Below, in pieces: positions 11,522 through 24,106 of a DNA stretch of 64,000 bases (within the stretch, counting starts at the first letter, position 1; every line of letters begins with the position of its first letter). Both the position numbers and the translations under genes were made by a program. The notes below the pieces were generated by a model. The model did not search any database and was not told where the DNA came from. It saw only the letters and a program-made list of their open reading frames with translations. The DNA is from Utricularia gibba (taxonomy: Eukaryota; Streptophyta; Magnoliopsida; Lamiales; Lentibulariaceae). The stretch spans positions 992,001 to 1,056,000 of the forward strand of contig NEEC01000016.1 in NCBI GenBank assembly GCA_002189035.1. The letters are read 5' to 3'.

Positions 11522-13764
11522 TTACAAGGCTGGGATTGTGAAGATTAGTCGCTTGTCAACCAGATCAAGAATGCTGCACCATTCTGACATAGAGTTGCTA
11601 TTGCAATCTTCATCTTCTTCTTGCTCTGCTGCTGCTGCTCTTGTGTTCAAATCTATCACCCTGCATTTGCAAACATTTTCTTCTAGGCCCTTTTTGCCTA
11701 ATCTGCAGCAGAAGCTTTCACAGCAGAATATAACAATGGCATCCTTGAAAGGAACATTCTCGCCATTACCAACTCTAAGGAATCCTTCTTTCATTGCTCT
11801 GCTGAAATCCTTCAAGCAACTCAGATCAAGAACATGAATGTCTTCATAGTAAAATACACGGCTCGGATTGTCTCGGACAGCATTCGAGAATATGTCATAA
11901 ACGCTTTGCCTCTTGTTGCTGGAACCGCATCTGTCTTTGAGATAGCTGGGACTGAAGGAAACAAAATTATCTTGAGAACCAAACATTGTCTTCGCTAGCT
12001 CTTTGGCAATGGCTTCTTTGCCTTGAGCGTCTGCACCTAAGAAAAAAAGCCAACTTTCTTCTCTGTTCTCTGCTGCATCTCTTTTGCTGGTTGTAGCTCC
12101 TGATTTACACATAAGAATTGCAGAAACCATATCAGGGATGATGTCTTTCTGCCTTGGAGGAGCCATCTTCATCAGCGTTTTGCATACATTGTTGGCGTTT
12201 TCTGATTCAAGCTTCATGATTTCATTTGTCTCACTAGATGAAGCGGAGTCAAGACTACAGTTTTGGTATGATCTGAGCTCAGGTACAAGTTTAGATTTGC
12301 TCTGGCCATTCGATGAAACTGAAGAGCTAAAAGGTGATGATGAATTCAGTTCATTGCAGTTGAATTCCTGAAACACCGGGTTGTAACATCAGAATTTGTA
12401 GGAGACTGAAACCCTGATAGTCTCATACCTGTGAAACATCATAAATCTGTTTCATGTTCTCATCCTTGTAGTTCTGCAGCCATGCAGGCAAGCTGGAGCT
12501 TGGTGCAGATGGAATGAACTCATGCATAACCAATTGGTGCTGAGGTTCATTTTGTATGTTCATTGAAAGCCATTCAGAATCATGTGCTGCTCTCACTTCT
12601 TTCACTGAATCAGACATGCCACTAGAAATAGAGACATGAGTCACATAAGACAGGAGCTGAAATGAAAAATTTACAGAAAAAAAGTTACCTTCCAAGTCCC
12701 AGACCAAGAGCCAAGCTGGTAACAGGCTGAAGGCTCCAAACAGTCTCCAAAGATGGCTTCCCTGATCTACATTTCTTGTAAGTGTGAGGAGTAGCAATTC
12801 CCAGCAATCTGAGCTTTTTGTTGTCAACTTCCTCGTTTAACAGTCTGCTGATCTCCATAACCATGTAATCCTCACAGTAGAAAAAATCCTTTGCTTCTCT
12901 GGAAGACAACTCGAAAATCCATTCCAGATTCCCCACATACAGGACTACTTCTCTGCTGATATGGGATTTCACAAGGGCCCTCAGTTCTCTGATATGTACT
13001 TCCAACTCATTTCTAGATGCACTCTTGAGTCTAGAGAGTGGGAAGCTTATTACCTGCATATACTTCTCCAGCTTTTCTATTGCTCCCTTCACCAAACTCT
13101 CTGCTGTGGCAATGTTTTCACATACAACTACACTGTTGCTTGATTTGTTGCACATCATGGTCTCCATAACATCGATCACTACATCATTGTGAAATGGTGC
13201 TGGCAGAGTGACTTTTGCAGGAACAGTTTTCTTGGATCCGAATTTCTCTGAAGACAAGGCGTTCTCCACATTTTTTTTGACCTGGGGACTGGAAAATCCA
13301 GCTTCCCTCATCACCCTGCTAACGCTCGGATCATCCAAAATGGAGATAACCAGCTGCTCAACCTCAACCTTCACTGCTAACAGCACATGCTGCTGCTGCT
13401 GCTGATTTTCAATGGATCCACGGCGCTGGTGTGCTTGAGCACGCTTGAAAACGGCCACAAGCGCATTCGAAAGACAGGGAATACGAGGGTGCAGCTCAAG
13501 GAAAGGACTAGAAACAGAGGAAGGCAGCCGGTTGAGAGCAACATTGAAGCAAAGATCAAGAGCATCACATTGCAAAGGATGGGAGGTTGATCGGCCACAA
13601 GCCCTCCTCAACAACCCAACCGAAGAATAAAGCAGAACACTCGCTACATGAAGAGGAGTAACTTGGGAGTGACCCCTTCTTTTAGCCAGAGCCACTGCTT
13701 GTTTAACAGCTCCAGCCGCTTCAGAACTGAGAGAATGATGAAGAGTGTAGCCTGCAGTTCTCAT
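11522..13764 (-). CDS. SMXL: Short SMAX1-LIKE (ClpB-like) protein, SMXL3/4/5-type
   Basis: Nuclear ClpB-like protein of the SMXL family; members act in strigolactone/karrikin signalling or, in the SMXL3/4/5 clade, in phloem formation. Three exons, 13764-12689, 12621-12429 and 12367-11522, give 704 codons. The N-terminal double Clp-N domain (MRTAGYTLHHSLSSEAAG, QVTPLHVASVLL, HPLQCDALDLCFNVALNRLP, LVISILDDPSVSRVMREAGF) matches SMXL4/5 best. Both ATPase-like regions are degenerate: the second Walker-A region reads GADAQGKEAIA, keeping G and K but not the following Thr/Ser. The protein is shorter than my recollection of SMXL4/5 (about 900-1000 residues), mainly through lost linker sequence. The usual C-terminal EAR repression motif is reduced to IDLNTR. 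The ATG at 13762-13764 begins the conserved MRTAGY; upstream in-frame sequence lacks ATG. Confidence 0.88.
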
Positions 13765-15132
13765 TTGCAACAAGATGTTCTTCCAGTCAACACACCCAGG
13801 AATGCTTGTCTCCCCCCTCCTCTGGTTTAATAACAAGTTTGATGCCTTTCTTGCTGCTGATAGTTTTCAAAAGAAACTAAAAAGAAAATCTTGAATGGGG
13901 AAAAGTGGGAGAGCATGTGAAGCAAAGGTGTGTTGTTTGTCAGTCTTTTGCAACTAAAGGGATCAAGATTGATTTTTGAATGCCTCCCTTTTGTGGAAAG
14001 CAACAAAACCTGGGGAGCTTATGATTAGTGCGGATTGGCTGATGCTACTTTTCATGAGTAAACACATGTACTTTAGGACAGCATAATCAACATGCAATTA
14101 ACTGAAAGCCAGTGATTAGGGAACTTGATCACACTCTTTTTTGTTTCCATTTTTAAAAATAAATTAATATGGAAAAATGAAGAAAACTAAAAAGGTCACT
14201 AGATCGCATTCATTCCCATTGTTTTCAAAATTGACGCGATTAGTCTTCCATGATTATTTTAAATACTATTTATAATTAATTTTTAATGTTTTTAAAAATC
14301 AGATATAGTGAATTTCTATATTTTTATAATTTGATAAAATTAGGGTTATCAATTATGTCATTTATATAAAAAGTTGAAATTATTTTTGTTCCATTTTCAA
14401 ACAGCAATGATCAATTATAAATTGTTTTGAAACGATAATTAAAACAATATTTATGGAGACCAATTATGCTATTTAGGTGAACATTAGTAATTATTCACTT
14501 AATTTTCCCAAACTCAAAATCCATCATTTTTTTTATTTTTACAATAAATGATCCATTTGTAGCTTATATTTACTAATTTACCCCTCCCATCCCGCTATAA
14601 GTAGACATTTAAAGGATGTCCATATTTAGCAATAATACGGAAGTTGATAGACGATATCCGGTCAGGTCTAGGGCATCTCCTGCCGGCTCCGGTGCGACTG
14701 ATTCTCATTTCTCTGTGAGTTTCTTGTTTTATTAATTTTGGGGATCAATTTTTTTGGAATTCGATCTGCTGGCGTAGTTTGGGATAGGTTTTTGTTGATT
14801 ATGATTTCTCGACTTCTATGGAGTTTCGAACGTATTGCTTGTTTTTGTTTCTCATGGTGGAGATGTAAGCGTGTGGTAAATAAGCTATGTAGGTTCTGTT
14901 TAAAGATTATGTTTTCTTAATTGCACATAATCTGCTATAAGATGCTGAGACAAATATGTTTATTTTCTGGTTTTGGTGTCAATTTTTAGTAGCTGGAAAA
15001 TTTTGGGCCATTGGTGGATGTTTTCCTCTTCTGTTTGCGTGTTTGTGTCATTTATATATGAATTGAAAGCGCGTTTTGCGCTGTCTTGGTGTAACGGTAT
15101 GGTGATATGGTTGGTTGTGTCTGCAGCTTACA
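13765..15132. other. Divergent promoter region of SMXL and eRF1, with eRF1 leader intron
   Basis: 1.37 kb between two start codons. 14130-14580 is AT-rich without features. A GC-richer stretch at 14640-14714 is the likely eRF1 5' leader exon; it ends CTCT followed by GTGAGT at 14715, and TCTGCAG at 15120-15126 closes a leader intron of about 412 bases, seven bases before the start codon. Confidence 0.6.
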
Positions 15133-16446
15133 ATGGCGGACAATCCTGCAGATGATAAGAATATTAAAATTTGGAAGATAAAGAAGTTAATAAAGGGTTT
15201 GGAGTCTGCAAGAGGAAATGGTACGAGCATGATTTCACTCATCATTCCACCTGGTGATCAAATTGCTCGCGTTACTAAGATGCTCGCAGAAGAATATGGA
15301 ACTGCTTCCAATATCAAAAGCAGGGTGAATCGTCAGTCAGTGCTTGGTGCAATTACTTCTGCTCAGCAGAGGCTTAAGCTGTATAACAAGCTTCCACTTA
15401 ATGGACTCGTGCTTTACACTGGAACTGTAGTGACTGATGATGGTAAAGAAAGGAAGGTGACGATCGACTTTGAACCCTTCAAGCCTATAAGTGGTTCGCT
15501 GTATCTTTGTGACAACAAGTTTCACACTGAGCCTTTGAGTCAGCTCTTAGAATCTGATGAGAAGTTTGGCTTTATAATCATGGATGGAAATGGTACCCTT
15601 TTTGGAACCTTAAGTGGCAACACTAGAGAAGTTCTTCATAAGTTCACTGTTGATCTCCCCAAGAAACATGGTAGAGGTGGACAGTCAGCACTTCGGTTTG
15701 CTCGTCTTCGAATGGAGAAGCGGCACAACTATGTGAGGAAGACAGCCGAGCTTGCAACCCAATTTTTCATAAATCCAGCTACTAGTCAGCCTAATATATC
15801 AGGGCTGATACTTGCTGGATCAGCTGATTTCAAGACAGAACTGAGTCAATCAGATATGTTTGATCCACGCTTGCAGGCCAAGATCCTAAACGTTGTAGAC
15901 GTGTCTTATGGTGGGGAAAATGGTTTCAACCAGGCAATAGAATTATCTGCAGAAATTCTATCCAATGTGAAGTTCATCCAAGAGAAGCGCCTGATAGGAA
16001 AGTTTTTTGAAGAAATCAGTCAGGACACGGGGAAGTACATTTTTAGCGTGGAGGATACATTAAAAGCTCTGGAGATGGGAGCTGTGGAGACCCTGATTGT
16101 GTGGGAAAACTTAGACATCAACCGTTATACTCTCAAAAACAGTGTCACTGGTGAGATTGTGATCAAGAACTTGAACAAGGATCAAGAGACTGACTCAAGC
16201 AACTTCAAGGATCCTGCATCTGGCGCAGAACTTGAAGTCCAGGAAACAATGTCATTACTGGAGTGGTTCGCCACGGAATACAAAAACTTCGGGTGCTCTC
16301 TAGAGTTCGTCACCAATCGGTCTCAAGAAGGTTCGCAGTTCTGCCGTGGTTTTGGTGGCATTGGTGGGATCCTTCGCTACCAGGTCGACATCCGCTCCTT
16401 CGACGAACCGTCGGATGAAGGAGAGCTCTTTGAGGATTCAGATTAA
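15133..16446 (+). CDS. eRF1: Eukaryotic peptide chain release factor subunit 1
   Basis: Class-1 translation release factor that reads all three stop codons in the ribosomal A site and triggers peptidyl-tRNA hydrolysis. A single uninterrupted coding exon gives 437 residues, the usual length for the family. Functional motifs are intact: NGTS near residue 32, NIKS near 60, YLCDNKF near 125 (the YxCxxxF stop-codon motif) and GGQ within [15 protein letters not shown] near 180. The C-terminal domain that binds eRF3 ends in the acidic GELFEDSD. The stop is TAA followed by G. The coding part is intronless, but a 5' leader intron (14715-15126) is clearly marked. The ATG is the first after that intron; upstream in-frame codons lack ATG. 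Confidence 0.98.
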   Translation: MADNPADDKNIKIWKIKKLIKGLESARGNGTSMISLIIPPGDQIARVTKMLAEEYGTASNIKSRVNRQSVLGAITSAQQRLKLYNKLPLNGLVLYTGTVVTDDGKERKVTIDFEPFKPISGSLYLCDNKFHTEPLSQLLESDEKFGFIIMDGNGTLFGTLSGNTREVLHKFTVDLPKKHGRGGQSALRFARLRMEKRHNYVRKTAELATQFFINPATSQPNISGLILAGSADFKTELSQSDMFDPRLQAKILNVVDVSYGGENGFNQAIELSAEILSNVKFIQEKRLIGKFFEEISQDTGKYIFSVEDTLKALEMGAVETLIVWENLDINRYTLKNSVTGEIVIKNLNKDQETDSSNFKDPASGAELEVQETMSLLEWFATEYKNFGCSLEFVTNRSQEGSQFCRGFGGIGGILRYQVDIRSFDEPSDEGELFEDSD

Positions 16447-17386
16447 GTGAAGCCACTCTCCCGACGACTGCAAACCCAATGCGGCGGCGCGTCCAGCTGC
16501 AGCATTCCCCTGTGCTTAATATCTCCACCAATACACTGCTGTGCTTGCTTTTTATCGCATACCTTGAACCTGCTGAGAGTTTTGCCGACCTTGATGCGGT
16601 CATGCTGCTGCAAGATCACAAATCAGGGACTCGGAGATGCCTCAGACGCCCGGGCGGGCCGCTCTTCTGGTGGTGAATTTGCTTGTTTGGTGTGGTCACA
16701 GTATCATACTATTTATTTTTAAGTTTAATATCATGAATTCAATTTAAGATTTTAATAAACTTAATTTAAACTCATAAGTTTTTGAACGGATGCATTACGA
16801 AATTAGTCACTATCTTTTGAGAATGTAATAAAAATATCTATTCTATGTGTAAAATTTTAATTTTAGTTTGTAAAAGAAAAGAACCTGATGACCATTTTTT
16901 TAAACGATTTTTTTAAACTGAATTTCATAATTTTTATAAAAAATTTAAAATCTTAGGTAACAATCATTCACAAATTTGGTCAATTTTCCCTTATTTTTCA
17001 TATATTAAACCAAAAAAAAATTCATACTAAAATGATCAATTTTTTTTATGAACATATCATCAGATAATCAGATTTAAAAATACACCTCCAAGCAACACCA
17101 TACCTCATAAGTAATTCACTCATACTCTTCTTTTTGGCTACTAATAAATATCCAGCCATGCTGCGTTGGATCTCCACTACAAAAAGAAACAAAAACAAAA
17201 ACAAAACGTGAGGTTACTATTAAGTGACTTTAGACAGGAAAGGATGGATTTGGCATCCCATCCATTTCAGAAGCCACTCACCGTGGCGAGGGACAGAAGA
17301 GATGCAGAACAGCAAGTTAGTTTACGTGATGGGGTCTCCTCATTCCAACCTTTAGTTGATGTGCCGGGGGCCCTGACATGTGGAAT
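16447..17386. other. Convergent spacer between eRF1 and the amino acid transporter
   Basis: The first 250 bases are relatively GC-rich and fit the eRF1 3' untranslated region. 16730-17120 is AT-rich with poly-A and poly-T runs. 17120-17386 probably belongs to the transporter 3' end. No gene, RNA or clear transposon is seen. Confidence 0.5.
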
Positions 17387-20221
17387 CTACAAGGGGTGGC
17401 CTACAAATCTATGGGGACAGGGCTCTGTACCTTCTTCCTCATTGGGGGTCTGATGACGGAGGCGGCCGTCGGCCTCCGCATCGAAGGTTGAGTGGACGCT
17501 GTAGGTGACGTACACAAACATGGAGGCTACTGAGAAGAACACGAACCTGAGGTAGGATGGTCCGTCCAGTGAGCCCAGGAGGAACATGTTGAGGAAGATG
17601 GATATGAAGGGGAGCCATGGCATCAGAGGGACGCCCCAGTGCTCGGGTTTCCGAGCTTGTGGGACGGTGGCACGGAAGAGCTGGACAATGGCTATTGCAA
17701 CCACTGAGGAGGTTATGAGCATGTAGAGTTTGGGGAGTCCGGATGGGGCGAAGTGCCAGAGGAGGATGAATGTGATGGAAATGGAGGAGAAGCTGATCAA
17801 GAACCAGAGTGTAGGCCATGGGTTTGTGGTTCCTATCACCACATACCGCCTGAAGATCACTGCATTCGCCACCATGTAGAAAACGAATAGGGTGCCGATT
17901 GTCACGAGGTTTAGAAGGATGCTTAGGTCCGTGAACAGTGCAATTGTCATGGTGCAAACCCCTGCAACAAAAAACAAGAGAGGTTAGTGATGGCGATGAC
18001 CAGATGGCTCATCGATGCTAAAATGAAAACTTTACAGCGCAGCCTCCTTCCACTCAATTCTAGGATCCATCCACAATGAGCGTGGTCTACGCTTTAGTAG
18101 ACCATTACAAGATCCTCCACTCAACATGTTTAATTTGCATAATCAAATCACTCAACTTCAGCAAACACATTCACAAAGAAGCTGTGGAACATTCAAAAAG
18201 ACGAAGACCATGGTTAGACTAATCCAATAAATACATCTAACCTTCCCATTACTATTCCGAGTTCAAACTTTTGTCTTCCTCATAAGAGTGGAGCATGTTA
18301 TGAAAGAAGCAGGTGGGCGGGCAGGACTCTTCCCAGATAAAGCCAATGGTGTTACTAACAAGCATCCAACTACACGCCCTACCTTTTAAACCTTGTCTAA
18401 TTAGAGTGGAACGTTGACTAAAGATACTATTTTGTCACCAATACCCAAATGTTACAGTCGCTGTACCACTAGTTTCAGCAACAATTGTCTTTTGCTTGGG
18501 TTCAAATATCCATCACGTGAACCCAAAATCATTCTACAGAAAGCATATCCAAAACGACATCTGGATAGAGAGCGGTACCAATCCCACGCAGGTAAAGGGA
18601 GTGGGATCAACAAAACACAAAAAGCTGAGTGAAAGAAGGCAAAAAAAAAAGTAAAAGAGATGCAAAAAAGAAATTGGCATACCGAGAAAAACAGTGGCAT
18701 TGATGGGGGTTGAAGTAGACCGGTTGACCCTGGCGAACCACGGCGGGACCACACACGATCTTCCGATCACACACATGTAACGGGATTGGCCCACCATCGA
18801 TACCAGCAACGAGGTCAGTATACCAAAACTTGCTCCGATTCCGATTACCTTTGAAACCCATCTCCACGCCGCAGAACCTTGATCGAACGTGCCGGAGAAT
18901 GGAGCTTCTGGATCAATCTGCAATTCAAAATTTCACCTATTGAAACAAAAGTCCAAAAGAATGGGGTTTCGATGGAGATACCACGTCCCTTTCTGCTTTG
19001 ATTAAATGTAGTTTTCACCTTCAACTTTCCAGATTCGTAAAATTTACCAAAGTACTTGAATTCATGAACGCATGTAGTGGAATGCCATTTCCCGCATTTA
19101 TGTAATGGAAGAAAAGTAAACAAAAGGAATTTGGAAATGCTAACGTACCTTGTCGTATGGAAGGAGCGCAGACATGGATGCTGCCATGAGGCAATAAAGA
19201 ACAGTGACTACAATAACCGAACCAGACACTCCGATCGGAATATCCCTCACCGGATTTTTCACCTCCTCCGCCATTGTCGACACGGCGTCGTAGCCGATAA
19301 AGCTCAGGTACACCATCGCCGCCCCATTCAAAACTCCGGAAATCCCGAACGGTAAGAAACCCCCAGTCTGATTTGGATCCCCCGGTTTCACAAAATTTTT
19401 CATATCCCCTCTCCAGAATCCCATCACAACAATGAATGCTATCAGAAGAACGTGAACCGCTGTCAACGTCATATTTAGCCATGAACTCTCCCTCACACTG
19501 CAGCACACCAAAAAGCAAGTTGTAAAGCAATTTGGGGCTCTATTCCAAATATGGAGAATTTAGCTTCATTCCAAACGATGAAGGATTTAATGCAGCAATT
19601 AAAATTTTGGAACCTGTAGCAAATGACGAGGGTTAGGAGGAAAACGACGGCGACGGCGACTGGGTCTAGCTCGTTGTATCCACTTGGCAAACAAGGCGCG
19701 GTGAATCTCAGATGCACGTCGCTGGACAGTCCTAAAGCAGTTCCCAAGTAGGAAGTGAACCCCCGCGCCACCGCGGCATTCGAGAGAACGTAATCAACGA
19801 TCAGATTCGACGCGGTTACAAACGCCAGAAACTCTCCAAAAGTAACGCGGATGTAGCTGAACGCTCCGCCGGAGACCGGCATATCGACGGCGAACTCCGT
19901 GTAGCAGAAGGCCGAGAGTAGAGCGCAGATTCCGGCAATGGCGTAGGATAGAACGACGGCAGGTCCAGCGAATAGACGGCTCGCTCTACCTGCAGTAACG
20001 AAGACTCCGGCACCGACCATTCCTCCGATTCCGAATCCGATGAGATCGTACCAACGGAGAGTCCGTTTCATCTCCGAGCCGGATAGCGCACGCAGGCGGC
20101 TGGTTTCTTCGAAGGAGCTTGAAACGGCGCAAGCGCGGCTGCGTAGGCGACTAGGGGTTTCGCAGAGCGCCCGGAGATAGGCGGCGGCGGAGGAGAACGA
20201 AGAAGAACGACGGTCTTCCAT
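17387..20221 (-). CDS. CAT: Cationic amino acid transporter, CAT1/5/8 type
   Basis: Membrane permease of the amino acid-polyamine-organocation superfamily, importing basic amino acids. Four exons, 20221-19614, 19497-19149, 18917-18683 and 17961-17387, join in frame to 588 residues, typical of plant CATs. Conserved blocks include MKRTLRWYDLIGFGIGG before membrane segment 1, GAGVFVTAGRAS, CYTEFAVDMPVSGGAFSYI, YLSFIGYDAVSTMAEEVKNP, IGIGASFGILTSL, YMCVIGRS and LVTIGTLFVFYMVANAV, covering the permease core and C-terminal segments. The hydrophilic tail is short and ends FVGHPL. Best match by memory is the CAT1/5/8 group; I cannot separate the members. Intron 1 is short (116 bases), intron 3 about 720 bases. 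Confidence 0.93.
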
Positions 20222-20680
20222 TTCACGTGTTTACTCAGAGTCAGCAACGTGCTCTGGGCGTGATCGAAGTACCGTATATTTGCGATCACGTTTCAGGGGG
20301 TGTTTTTATTCGAATTTTCATTATATTATTATATAATAAAACAATATTCCGGATATTAATTTTTTAAAAGCAAAAAATTCAAGAAATGGCAGAAACCAAA
20401 CAAGACTGTCTCTTTGCCGGCCGAGAATCTTGGCTTAAAAGACAAGAAACTCCCAACAGCTCCTCCCTCAAAATAGTGAAGATTTGTCATTTTTAATATG
20501 CACAAAAAGAAAAGACAAAAAACTAGGCATCAAGTTGGACTCAAGTTTTGAAAAATAAAGATCCATGAATTCATCTCTCAAGTAAAATAATGATCATTTT
20601 TCATCCTATGAGAGTTGAGGATTGGATTACCATTGCAGCATTCTATCAGAACATCTGGTGGGAACCGGAGGTTTGGTTCA
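20222..20680. other. Spacer upstream of the CAT gene
   Basis: Contains the CAT 5' leader and promoter and the mL43 3' end. AT-rich around 20310-20380; nothing else is recognised. Confidence 0.45.
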
Positions 20681-22006
20681 TCAGAATCTGATAGCAGTGG
20701 TCCATGTCCCCTGAACACTGGGGTTTTTTGTAACATGTCTTGTTCTGAGCTTGACGACTTTTCTTCCCTGGGAGTTCCTTAACCTTATGGCGCATTCCAG
20801 GACTTCCTCTGGGGTCATGTTCCTCACGCAAACCACACGCTCATTCTTGTTTTCTGAAGGGCCAAAAAATAGCAAATGTAGTGATGAATGAGGAAAATAA
20901 AGCACTATTTTCTGATCTGTAACGACACAGCACAATGCTAGCGATGTGGGGCACGTGAGATGATGGCCCTAGTGTGGAAAATCGAGGGAAATAGTGCAGG
21001 TAAGCGTGGGGGAGTGCAAGGATGTTCTCAGTGTGTGGAAGCTGATTCTCAAAAGGATTTCCAGAAAATAAGAGAGCATGGTAGATAAGTACAGATAAAA
21101 GAGAGGAGAAGGAGATCTCACGGTATAATCCTTTCAGAAAGGGGTGGTAGCCACGGTTTAGCTCAGGAACTACCTCGAGCTGGGGGTTCTTCTTGATGAA
21201 TTCCGGCATGTGAGACTCCATGAATCCTCTAACAAAGCACATCAATTATTAGTTCGACAGAAACATAATATCATCCTCTTTTGTATGCCATTGATCATCT
21301 CAAGTATGAAGCCGCAGACAATAATAGCATTGGAAAAAAATAGCTTGACCATAACTTGAAAGTTAAACATGCAAAACATTCGATATTTACGTTACTCATT
21401 TATCTGAAAAAAAACTAAGTTTTCCTGACGACAAGTTGGCCTTTTCATTCATGATTAAACTCGATAAGGAAAGACCAGACATGCAACAGTACATGAAACC
21501 ACAGCAGGTGAAAACTCTTGTTCAGAAACCTGAGCTACAACCCATCAAATCTAGCTATCAAAACCTAATGACACAGTCAAAGGGTTTTGTTATAGGATTT
21601 TCCACTGCATATTCAAATTTTATTAAGCATACTCTTTCCATCGTTTGAAAAAAAAAGCAGATGTTGCTTTTGGATACCAGTATACGCAGCGAAATGCACA
21701 CAACCGATTGCAAAACATGTGAAGGAAAAATCCCACGTGTTGGTGTACAAAATTTGTCTAGCATTCCTATGGTTTCATCAAAGCCCCATTTTTTTGAATA
21801 CCAAACGAGAGCCTAAACTCGATTCTTCTGTTTAACAGCGAATCAACATTTGGAAATGCAGAAACATTCACGAAACCAAAAAAATAAACCAATATTGACA
21901 AGAAATGTCAATAAGCGTTGAATCACCTGATGCCTCTGCTACTACCTCCCCAGTTGCAGAAGCTAACGATAAGCTTCTTCAGTTGCCAAACGCCTTTCAG
22001 TGACAT
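20681..22006 (-). CDS. MRPL43: Mitochondrial large-subunit ribosomal protein mL43
   Basis: Structural protein of the mitochondrial 54S/39S-type large ribosomal subunit (the L51/S25/CI-B8 thioredoxin-like family, also seen in complex I NDUFA2). Three exons, 22006-21927, 21228-21122 and 20853-20681, sum to 119 codons plus stop with consistent phases. The protein runs MSLKGVWQLKKLIVSFCNWG, SRGIRGFMESHMPEFIKKNP, QLEVVPELNRGYHPFLKGLY, NERVVCVRNMTPEEVLE and ends RTRHVTKNPSVQGTWTTAIRF, closely following plant mL43. No separate presequence is obvious, as is usual for this small protein. The first intron is about 700 bases. Confidence 0.93.
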
Positions 22007-22345
22007 GCTTTTCGCACCGCTTACCCCTTTTCGCCGCCGGAAAGAAACACGAGTTCCGGCGGCGAAAAATCACTTCCCCGAGATGTAGGAATTCCCATTT
22101 ACCGGAAACCCCCTATACTTTAGTTTAATTGCCAAATAGTCCTCGTAGAAACCGCCTTATTTAATTTTCCATGTGAAAGTATTATAATCACTTAAAAAAC
22201 CATACTTAATTTTTGTTTTACTAAAATTAGTATAAGCTATAACTATCCACATTACACATCTAAAAAATTCTAGAAGATTTCCTCATTTATAATGTAAAAA
22301 AAATATTTTTAAATGATTTTTGAAAATTCACAAGGAACCAAATAT
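22007..22345. other. Spacer between mL43 and PPR genes
   Basis: Same-strand spacer of about 340 bases: mL43 promoter and leader next to 22007, then AT-rich sequence and the 3' end of the PPR gene. Nothing else is seen. Confidence 0.45.
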
Positions 22346-24106
22346 TCAGGAAGGAGACTGAGCAGTTTCTGGAGATTCCATTCCGCTGGTGCTTTTGCTC
22401 AAGGGAAATGTTCTGTTCAAACGTCTTAGTGACTGCCTGGAAATCGCATTTCTCTTCTGGAGATGATTCGCAAGCTCCACCGCCTCCGCCGGCCAACCGG
22501 AAAAGCCGACACCTTCAACCACCAGAACATAAGTAGTTTCATTTGGTTGGCATCCCACGTCCTCCATTTCCGCAAGCATTTCGATGGCCTCCTCCAATCT
22601 GTGAGCTTTGCACAGCCCAAGAATCAGTATGTTGTAGGTGACAACAGTAGGCGAAAAACCGGTGCTGTTCATATCAGCCAGCAGCTCCATGGCGCGGTCC
22701 ACCATCCCATCTCTGCATAAGCATGATATGAGTGAGTTGTAAGTGATCTCATCTGGATCGATGCCCCTCTGGATCATCTCTGAAACCAAGCCTAACGCAC
22801 GAGCTCCGTCTCCGATGTTCCACAATGCGCTTATCATCGTGTTGTAAGTGCTGACATCAGGGGAGCATCCGCTCTCTGAGAGCTTCCCCAGTATGACTAA
22901 AGCCTCATCAGCATTGCCATTCTTGCACAGAGCAGATAGGACTGTGTTGTAGTTTACAATGTCGGGTAAACACCCATTGGAGATCATGTGATCCAGAAGT
23001 ACAAAAGCTAAATCTAGTCTCCCCTCTCTGCAGAGACATGAAATCAGAGGATCATAAGTGTATGTATCAGGAGAAAGTCCTTCATCGATCATAACCTTTA
23101 ACAGACTGATGGCTTCTTCGATTCGTCTGTCTCGACATAAAGCACTGATGATGATGCTGAAAGTAACCACATTTGGCTCACAGTTTGTTGAAAACATTTC
23201 AAACATCAGCTTCTCCCCATCTTCCCATTTTCCCTTATTCAAAAATGCCCTCAATAGGATGTTGTAAGATATAACATCAGGCTTGCAACCTACAGCTTTC
23301 AAGCTCTTGATCAACCTAAGGGCATCATTTATGAAACCTTCAGCGCACATTCCCCTGATCATTGTGTTGTAGGTATACATATCAGGTTGCAAACCTCTTG
23401 ATGACATATCATCAAGAAGTTTCACAGCTTCAGAGATACCCCCTTGTCGAATTGTGGCCTCGATTAAGATTGTGTATGTTATCACAGAGGGCGGACATGG
23501 ACCTTTTCTCAACTGATCCAACACTTTCATGGCGGAATTGAGCTTCCCCCTGTTACAAAGACTGCCTATCATGATATTGTATGTCACAACATCAGGTGAA
23601 AATCCTTTAGCTCTCATGCTGTTCAAGACTTCCATTGCTCCATCAATCCTATTGACTTTACAAAAACCACTGATCAGTGCATTGTAAGCAAAGGTGTCAG
23701 GTTCTCCATGTGTCTCTAAAATCTGCAAAACCTTAGCTGCTTTATCAACACTTTTCGAGTTAGAAAAACCCTTGATAAGCTTCGTGCTCAGAATCAAATC
23801 AGCTTTGTATCCCAAATTCACCATGCTTTCGAGAAAATACATACCCTCATCATATTTCCCTGCTTTGCAGGATCTATGGAGCAGTTTCAGAAAATGGGTT
23901 TCTTTAAAATCGTTGTACGATGGTAGACAAATGGATGAACTAGCTTCACCACGAACCTGTAAACTTCGTATAGCTTCAAGATGAAAGTGGGTATTTTTTC
24001 TGCGGCAACTCAAACCATAATCGTGATAAGATTTCTTGAAAATAAGCTCCGGTTGAGCCGAAATCGGGCCTTGGAAGCAGCATTCAGGGTAAGAAGCAAT
24101 ACTCAT
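22346..24106 (-). CDS. P-class pentatricopeptide repeat protein, At3g04760-like
   Basis: Organellar RNA-binding protein made of about 13 tandem 35-residue PPR motifs; P-class members stabilise or process specific transcripts. A single intronless exon gives 586 residues, as usual for plant PPR genes. Repeats run regularly from about residue 75 to 550, each with the pattern VVTYNIMIGSLCNRGKL / DxxTYNxLISxLCRxG; there is no E or DYW extension, so RNA editing is not implied. The N-terminal 60 residues are Ser/Lys/Arg-rich without repeats and could be an organelle transit peptide. The order of repeats and the tail (LNRTFPL) resemble the Arabidopsis protein At3g04760, annotated as chloroplastic. 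It is divergent with MVD, the two start codons being 574 bases apart. Confidence 0.93.
   Translation of the reverse strand: MSIASYPECCFQGPISAQPELIFKKSYHDYGLSCRRKNTHFHLEAIRSLQVRGEASSSICLPSYNDFKETHFLKLLHRSCKAGKYDEGMYFLESMVNLGYKADLILSTKLIKGFSNSKSVDKAAKVLQILETHGEPDTFAYNALISGFCKVNRIDGAMEVLNSMRAKGFSPDVVTYNIMIGSLCNRGKLNSAMKVLDQLRKGPCPPSVITYTILIEATIRQGGISEAVKLLDDMSSRGLQPDMYTYNTMIRGMCAEGFINDALRLIKSLKAVGCKPDVISYNILLRAFLNKGKWEDGEKLMFEMFSTNCEPNVVTFSIIISALCRDRRIEEAISLLKVMIDEGLSPDTYTYDPLISCLCREGRLDLAFVLLDHMISNGCLPDIVNYNTVLSALCKNGNADEALVILGKLSESGCSPDVSTYNTMISALWNIGDGARALGLVSEMIQRGIDPDEITYNSLISCLCRDGMVDRAMELLADMNSTGFSPTVVTYNILILGLCKAHRLEEAIEMLAEMEDVGCQPNETTYVLVVEGVGFSGWPAEAVELANHLQKRNAISRQSLRRLNRTFPLSKSTSGMESPETAQSPS

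Noticed and set aside
16441-16450. Programmed stop-codon read-through of eRF1, known for some plant eRF1 genes with UGA
   Set aside because: This copy ends with TAA followed by GTG, which is not the leaky UGA-CUA context.
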